From NCBI RefSeq assembly GCF_928382285.1, contig NZ_CAKMSS010000001.1, positions 186,001 through 250,000 on the forward strand: a stretch of 64,000 nucleotides of DNA. Reading direction: 5' to 3'. Shown piece by piece: positions 60,748 through 64,000 of the stretch. The notes under the pieces are model-generated. The model saw nothing but the letters and a program-made list of their open reading frames with translations. It did no database searches and was not told the DNA's origin. The first letter of the stretch is position 1; each line of letters begins with the position of its first letter. Both the position numbers and the translations under genes were made by a program. Origin of the DNA: Rothia nasimurium (GTDB lineage: Bacteria; Actinomycetota; Actinomycetes; Actinomycetales; Micrococcaceae).

Positions 60748-61809
60748 GTGGCAACCTACACCCACCTCACCGACCGCACCCCCCACGTCTCAGCCGACGA
60801 ACTACTCTCAGGGTTCAGGCCCTCCGAACGATTCGGTGAAGTGTCTTTCAATACCTACCGGCCCGACCCCGCCCAGCCCTCCCAACAGGCAGCCGTCGAC
60901 GCCCTGCGCGCCTTCGGCGAAAACATCAACCGCGGCGGTTCAGCCAGCGGGGGCGGTTTCTTCGGCAAACTCTTCGGCGGCGGCAAAAAGAAGGACGACA
61001 CCAAAGCCGGACTCTACCTCGACGGCGGCTTCGGCGTGGGTAAAACCCACCTGCTAGCCTCCCTCTGGCACATGGTGGAAGGGCCCAAAGCCTTCGGCAC
61101 CTTCGTCGAATACACCAACCTGGTCGGCGCCCTGACCTTTCGCAAAACCGTCGAAGCTCTCTCAAGCTACAAGCTGGTCTGCATCGACGAATTTGAACTC
61201 GATGACCCCGGCGACACCGTGCTCATGTCACGCCTCATGCGCGAACTAGCAGAAGCCGGCGTCAAACTCGTCGCCACTTCCAACACCCTGCCCGGCGCCC
61301 TCGGCGAAGGACGCTTCGCAGCCGCCGACTTCAAACGCGAAATCCAAGTACTCGCCGACCAGTTCGACGTCCTACGCGTCGACGGTGAAGACTTCCGCCA
61401 CCGCGGCCTACCCGCCGCCCCCGCACCCGTAGCAGACGCCGATTTTGACGCCCTGGTCGATAACCGCTTCGGTGGGCTTGGAACCGTCGCCATCGACGAC
61501 TTCGAAGCCCTTATCGACCACCTCTCCCGCGTGCACCCCTCCCGCTACCGCCAATTCATCGACGGCCTCGACGCCATCGCCTGGCGCAACGTCACCACCA
61601 TCACCCAACAAGCCGTCGCCCTGCGCTTCGTCGTCCTCGCCGACCGCCTCTACGACAAAGACCTCCCCATCATCGCCTCCGGCGTCCCCTTCGACCGGGT
61701 CTTCACCGAAGAAATGATGACCGGCGGCTACCAGAAAAAGTACTTCCGCGCGGTTTCACGCCTGACCGCTCTATCACGTGAGGGTATGTTGGACGAAACG
61801 GAGGCGTGA
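60748..61809 (+). CDS. zapE: Cell division ATPase ZapE (AFG1-like)
   Basis: Start set at GTG 60748 (MATYTHLTDRTPHVSADELL...), 7-8 nt after GGGAAAG. A 17-codon upstream extension begins before the predicted transcription start. 353 residues. Walker A GGFGVGKTHLLASL (about 96), Walker B LVCIDEFELDDPGDT, sensor 1 VATSNT, and RFVVLADRLYDKDLPIIASGVPFDRVF near the C-terminus. Loop GGGFFGKLFGGGKKKDDTK before Walker A is a flexible insertion. In E. coli ZapE destabilises FtsZ polymers; here the role is inferred from the family. Confidence 0.9.
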   Translation: MATYTHLTDRTPHVSADELLSGFRPSERFGEVSFNTYRPDPAQPSQQAAVDALRAFGENINRGGSASGGGFFGKLFGGGKKKDDTKAGLYLDGGFGVGKTHLLASLWHMVEGPKAFGTFVEYTNLVGALTFRKTVEALSSYKLVCIDEFELDDPGDTVLMSRLMRELAEAGVKLVATSNTLPGALGEGRFAAADFKREIQVLADQFDVLRVDGEDFRHRGLPAAPAPVADADFDALVDNRFGGLGTVAIDDFEALIDHLSRVHPSRYRQFIDGLDAIAWRNVTTITQQAVALRFVVLADRLYDKDLPIIASGVPFDRVFTEEMMTGGYQKKYFRAVSRLTALSREGMLDETEA

Positions 61810-61813
61810 AACC

Positions 61814-61868
61814 AGGACGCCGGGGCACACCAGCCTGCCAGCAGCAGGTAGGTGCGCCCCGGCGTCCT
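61814..61868 (+). terminator. Terminator between zapE and GNAT genes
   Basis: AGGACGCCGGGGC (from 61814) pairs with GCCCCGGCGTCCT (to 61868), extended inward by CACC/GGTG with one mismatch; an inner CCTGC/GCAGG hairpin lies in the loop. It serves convergent genes. Confidence 0.7.
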
Positions 61869-61885
61869 TGCGTATAAAAACCGCC

Positions 61886-62455
61886 CTAGCCGGGGAAGCC
61901 CAACTCGGCCCAGCGGTCGCGCGTCAGCTCAGCGGCGCGCATATCAAGCAGGGGAGTGGAGCCGTCCTCAAGCGGGCGGCCCGGCTCGCTTTTCACCAAC
62001 GTACGGAAATCGGTAAACCCAACCCGGCGAGCCACCCGCTCAGAGGCATCGTTATCAGCAAGCGCCTTCCAGCTCAGCCTGTCGAGGCCCAGCCCCTGGG
62101 GGTCCAGGGCAAAGCCCACCATCATGCCTAGGGCCTCGGTCAGAAAGCCCTGACCGCGACTACCCGGCGCTAACCAGTAGCCGACCTCCGCAGAAGATCC
62201 TGTGATGTTAAAGAGACTCACCACACCGGCGAAAACCCCGCTCGCGTCGATGCCCCAGACCAGCTCATGCCCGCTCTCGCTTGCCTGATGGGTGTAGGCA
62301 ACGAAATCGCGGGCAGTCTCTTCCGTATAGTTCAGGGGTACGGATAGGCAAAAACGAATAATGTCCGGGTCCTGGCAAGCCTGAGCCATCGCCGCTGCAT
62401 CGGCCTCACGCAAGGGGCGCAGGGTGAAACGTTCGGTGAGAAGCTGGGGGTGCAT
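61886..62455 (-). CDS. RimJ/RimL-type GNAT acetyltransferase
   Basis: Start set at ATG 62455 (MHPQLLTERFTLRPLREAD...), 5 nt after GGAG; a 40-codon upstream extension has no conserved content. 189 residues. LLTERFTLRPLREADAAAMAQACQDPDI opens the domain. GYWLAPGSRGQGFLTEALGMMVGFAL carries the acetyl-CoA loop (RGQGF), and LSWKALADNDASERVARRVGF is the conserved RimL-like segment. Substrate (ribosomal protein, antibiotic or small molecule) unknown. Confidence 0.88.
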   Translation of the reverse strand: MHPQLLTERFTLRPLREADAAAMAQACQDPDIIRFCLSVPLNYTEETARDFVAYTHQASESGHELVWGIDASGVFAGVVSLFNITGSSAEVGYWLAPGSRGQGFLTEALGMMVGFALDPQGLGLDRLSWKALADNDASERVARRVGFTDFRTLVKSEPGRPLEDGSTPLLDMRAAELTRDRWAELGFPG

Positions 62456-62612
62456 GAAAACTCCACGATGAATAGAAATGTTTTTTACAGTGTACGCCCC
62501 CAAAGATGTGGCACAGGGCATAGAAGAAAAATTTTGAACTGAGCGGGGTTGCGGCGGTAAAAACCGCGAAAACACGCGGTAAAAAAGGGTTTACGCGAAG
62601 GTGCGTGTTGAT

Positions 62613-62641
62613 TTGGCAGGAGCCAGAAAAGTGTGTAAAGT
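62613..62641 (+). promoter_or_regulatory. Promoter of the tRNA Gly-Val-Gly operon
   Basis: TTGGCA (62613-62618), 17-bp spacer, TAAAGT (62636-62641); predicted start about 36 nt before the first tRNA. Confidence 0.65.
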
Positions 62642-62684
62642 ATTTACTCGTTGGTTCGGTTTCCTAAAGGAATTGAAACACAAT

Positions 62685-62757
<73 letters not shown>

Positions 62758-62781
62758 CGCAACACTCCTTGCGAGTGTCTA

Positions 62782-62853
62782 GCGCGATTGGCGCAGCGGT
62801 AGCGCACTTCCTTGACATGGAAGGGGTCACTGGTTCGATCCCAGTATCGCGCA
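62782..62853 (+). tRNA. tRNA-Val(GAC)
   Basis: 72 nt with acceptor GCGCGAT/ATCGCGC, anticodon loop TTGACAT (GAC) closed by CTTCC/GGAAG, T-arm CTGGTTCGATCCCAG. CCA is not encoded. Confidence 0.96.
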
Positions 62854-62886
62854 CTGGATGAAAATCCACTGCAAATAATTGCATAC

Positions 62887-62959
<73 letters not shown>

Positions 62960-62965
62960 CCACGT

Positions 62966-62994
62966 AAGCCCCGGTTCTAAGAGCCGGGGCTTTT
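62966..62994 (+). terminator. Terminator of the tRNA operon
   Basis: AAGCCCCGG (62966-62974) pairs with CCGGGGCTT (62984-62992), loop of 9, then TTTT. Its T-run overlaps the -35 of the next promoter. Confidence 0.85.
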
Positions 62995-63021
62995 GCATCG
63001 ATATCTACCACTTGATAGAGT
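62993..63021 (+). promoter_or_regulatory. Promoter of the leader peptide / ABC-F operon
   Basis: TTGCAT (62993-62998), 17-bp spacer, TAGAGT (63016-63021). Predicted start is at 63028-63029, the first base of the leader ATG, so the leader would be translated leaderless. Confidence 0.7.
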
Positions 63022-63028
63022 GTTCACC

Positions 63029-63073
63029 ATGTATTTCGCAGCAGCTATCGCTAAGCCCTGGACCCGCCGCTAA
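63029..63073 (+). CDS. 14-residue leader peptide upstream of the ABC-F gene
   Basis: ATG 63029 to TAA 63071-63073 encodes MYFAAAIAKPWTRR. It begins at the predicted transcription start and ends inside the first of four alternative hairpins. Antibiotic-resistance ABC-F genes are often induced by drug-dependent ribosome stalling on such a peptide; an Arg-Arg end and an MYF start are compatible with that but do not prove it. Confidence 0.65.
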   Translation: MYFAAAIAKPWTRR

Positions 63074-63150
63074 AGGCGGCTTACACCTAGGGTTCAATCT
63101 CTTCAGCCGCCGTTCCATCACCCCAGATGAACGGGTACATAGTCGTACCC
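63064..63150 (+). promoter_or_regulatory. Attenuator-like chain of mutually exclusive hairpins
   Basis: H1 CCGCC/GGCGG (63064-63068 with 63075-63079); H2 GGCGGCT/AGCCGCC (63075-63081 with 63105-63111); H3 CCGTTC/GAACGG (63110-63115 with 63129-63134); H4 GGGTAC/GTACCC (63133-63138 with 63145-63150). Each shares bases with the next, so a ribosome on the leader would switch the whole chain. No T-run follows H4, so control may be at translation rather than by termination. Confidence 0.6.
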
Positions 63151-63169
63151 TCAACGGACTAGAGAGAAT

Positions 63170-64000
63170 ATGCGAAACAACAAACGTCACTCCGAAGAAC
63201 CTCAAACATTAGGCTTTGTTACTCACCAGAGCGGAACATCCGCCACTGCACACATCAAGGCAGAAAACATCTCCGCCACTAGAGGCGGAAAATTACTGTT
63301 CTCAGATTTAAACCTGACAATATCGGCACATACCAAGATGGCGGTCGTTGGAGAGAACGGTACAGGGAAAAGCACCCTGCTCAAAATACTGTCAGGCCTA
63401 GAAAACCCCGACCTGGGTGAAGTGGCATCTCAGGGGACAATCGCTTTTGTTGGGCAGGATATGGCATTGGTCGACCATCAAACTGTAGGCGAGCTTATCA
63501 AACTATCCACTCAGCATGCACACGCAGCACTTGCAGACCTCGACAGAGCATCAGAATTACTCGCGCTTGGACATGAGGGTGCAGAGGCTGCCTACGCTCA
63601 AGCGCTAGAAAAAGCTAGTGCACTGGAAGCATGGGATGTTGACAGAAAAATCGATCAAGCGCTCCACGGACTAAAAGCGTGTGCAGACCGATCCCGAAAC
63701 CTTAGCACCCTGTCGGTGGGCCAGAGGTACAGGGTGAGGCTTGCTGTGCTTCTCGGCGCAGGGGCAGATGTACTTCTACTCGATGAGCCAACCAATCATT
63801 TAGATAGAGAGTCGATTGAATTCCTGACTCAGTCCCTGCAGGAGCTAAAGGGTGGATTTGCGGTAGTCAGCCATGACCGGCAACTCCTGGTTGACGTTGC
63901 GCAGACTTTCTGCGATCTTGACCCGTCATTACAAGGGGTGCCCCAGGTCTACTCTGGTGGCTACAAAGGGTGGCAGAAGGGAAAACGAAAAGACCGTATT
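63170..64000 (+). CDS. ABC-F family ATPase, probable ribosome-protection type (3' end cut by window)
   Basis: 277 codons visible from ATG 63170 with AGAGAG 4-5 nt upstream; the frame is open at the right edge. No membrane segment. First ABC domain: Walker A GENGTGKST (61-69), signature LSVGQ (181-185), Walker B VLLLDEPTNHLD (201-212) and switch His in SHDR (234-237). It ends in a basic linker (YSGGYKGWQKGKRKDRI), where the interdomain linker should begin. ABC-F proteins act on the ribosomal E site; those with regulated leaders are often macrolide, lincosamide or pleuromutilin protection factors. Codon use is more A/T-rich than its neighbours, suggesting acquisition. Drug specificity cannot be inferred. 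Confidence 0.82.
   Translation, partial: MRNNKRHSEEPQTLGFVTHQSGTSATAHIKAENISATRGGKLLFSDLNLTISAHTKMAVVGENGTGKSTLLKILSGLENPDLGEVASQGTIAFVGQDMALVDHQTVGELIKLSTQHAHAALADLDRASELLALGHEGAEAAYAQALEKASALEAWDVDRKIDQALHGLKACADRSRNLSTLSVGQRYRVRLAVLLGAGADVLLLDEPTNHLDRESIEFLTQSLQELKGGFAVVSHDRQLLVDVAQTFCDLDPSLQGVPQVYSGGYKGWQKGKRKDRI

Noticed and set aside
63012..63212. Plus-strand frame of 66 codons over the ABC-F leader
   Set aside because: Starts with TTG, overlaps the ABC-F start and has no conserved content; the 14-codon frame at 63029 is better placed relative to the promoter.

Overview
The window is high-GC DNA from a Gram-positive actinobacterium, most likely of the Micrococcaceae and possibly Rothia (inferred from gene content and order, not from a search). 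Supporting genes are SepH, the DUF3710/OB-fold/dut cluster, DUF4193, DUF3093, DUF5998 with a type I phosphodiesterase, a second type II topoisomerase pair (ParE/ParC), CeoB/CeoC-type TrkA proteins and a fused CydDC. Most of the window is core chromosome; the main accessory block is a type I-E CRISPR-Cas locus at about 34.7-47.7 kb.

Layout. 1-3.7 kb: partial MFS transporter divergent from a PucR-type regulator, then two small membrane proteins. 3.8-8.6 kb: GNAT/acyl-CoA-synthetase-like protein, DUF5998 and a phosphodiesterase. 8.6-14.5 kb: acidic-tailed membrane protein, sepH, DUF4193, DUF3093, dut, DUF3710, OB-fold protein. 14.6-18.1 kb: potassium module with two TrkA subunits divergent from a KimA-like importer. 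18.1-24.3 kb: TRAM-type RNA methyltransferase, DUF2975/HTH pair, DUF7455, parE, mdh. 24.6-31.2 kb: cytochrome bd oxidase cydA, cydB and cydDC. 31.4-34.6 kb: small membrane protein and parC. 47.7-62.5 kb: acnA, mug, an AGCS symporter, dxs, a Rieske lipoprotein, an RNase D-like protein, msrB, an alpha/beta hydrolase, ybaK, zapE and a GNAT. 62.6-64 kb: Gly-Val-Gly tRNAs and an ABC-F gene behind a leader peptide, cut by the window edge.

CRISPR locus. cas8e-cse2-cas7-cas5-cas6e-cas1-cas2 run on the minus strand. A toxin-antitoxin-like pair, cas3 and a 45-repeat array run on the plus strand. In the divergent region between them is a previously unlabelled crRNA-like unit (41112-41202, minus strand): two degenerate CRISPR repeats, both with compensatory stem changes, around a 33-nt spacer-like segment. 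The first 18 nt of that segment match the cas promoter region at 15 of 18 positions, next to 5'-AAC. The implied protospacer covers the -35 box of the cas operon. Two of the three mismatches (6 and 12) are the positions that type I-E Cascade flips out of the guide-target duplex. This is the architecture of a CreR/CreA-like guide by which Cascade would repress its own operon, and here it sits beside a protein toxin-antitoxin pair. It is the most interesting object in the window.

Other structures worth attention: three long palindromic intergenic elements with a conserved core and covarying arms, each between convergent genes (19.6, 31.9 and 56.3 kb); a leaderless 14-residue leader peptide followed by four mutually exclusive hairpins ahead of the ABC-F gene; a terminator-like hairpin between cas6e and cas1; and a pair of 19-bp operators ahead of the HTH/DUF2975 operon.
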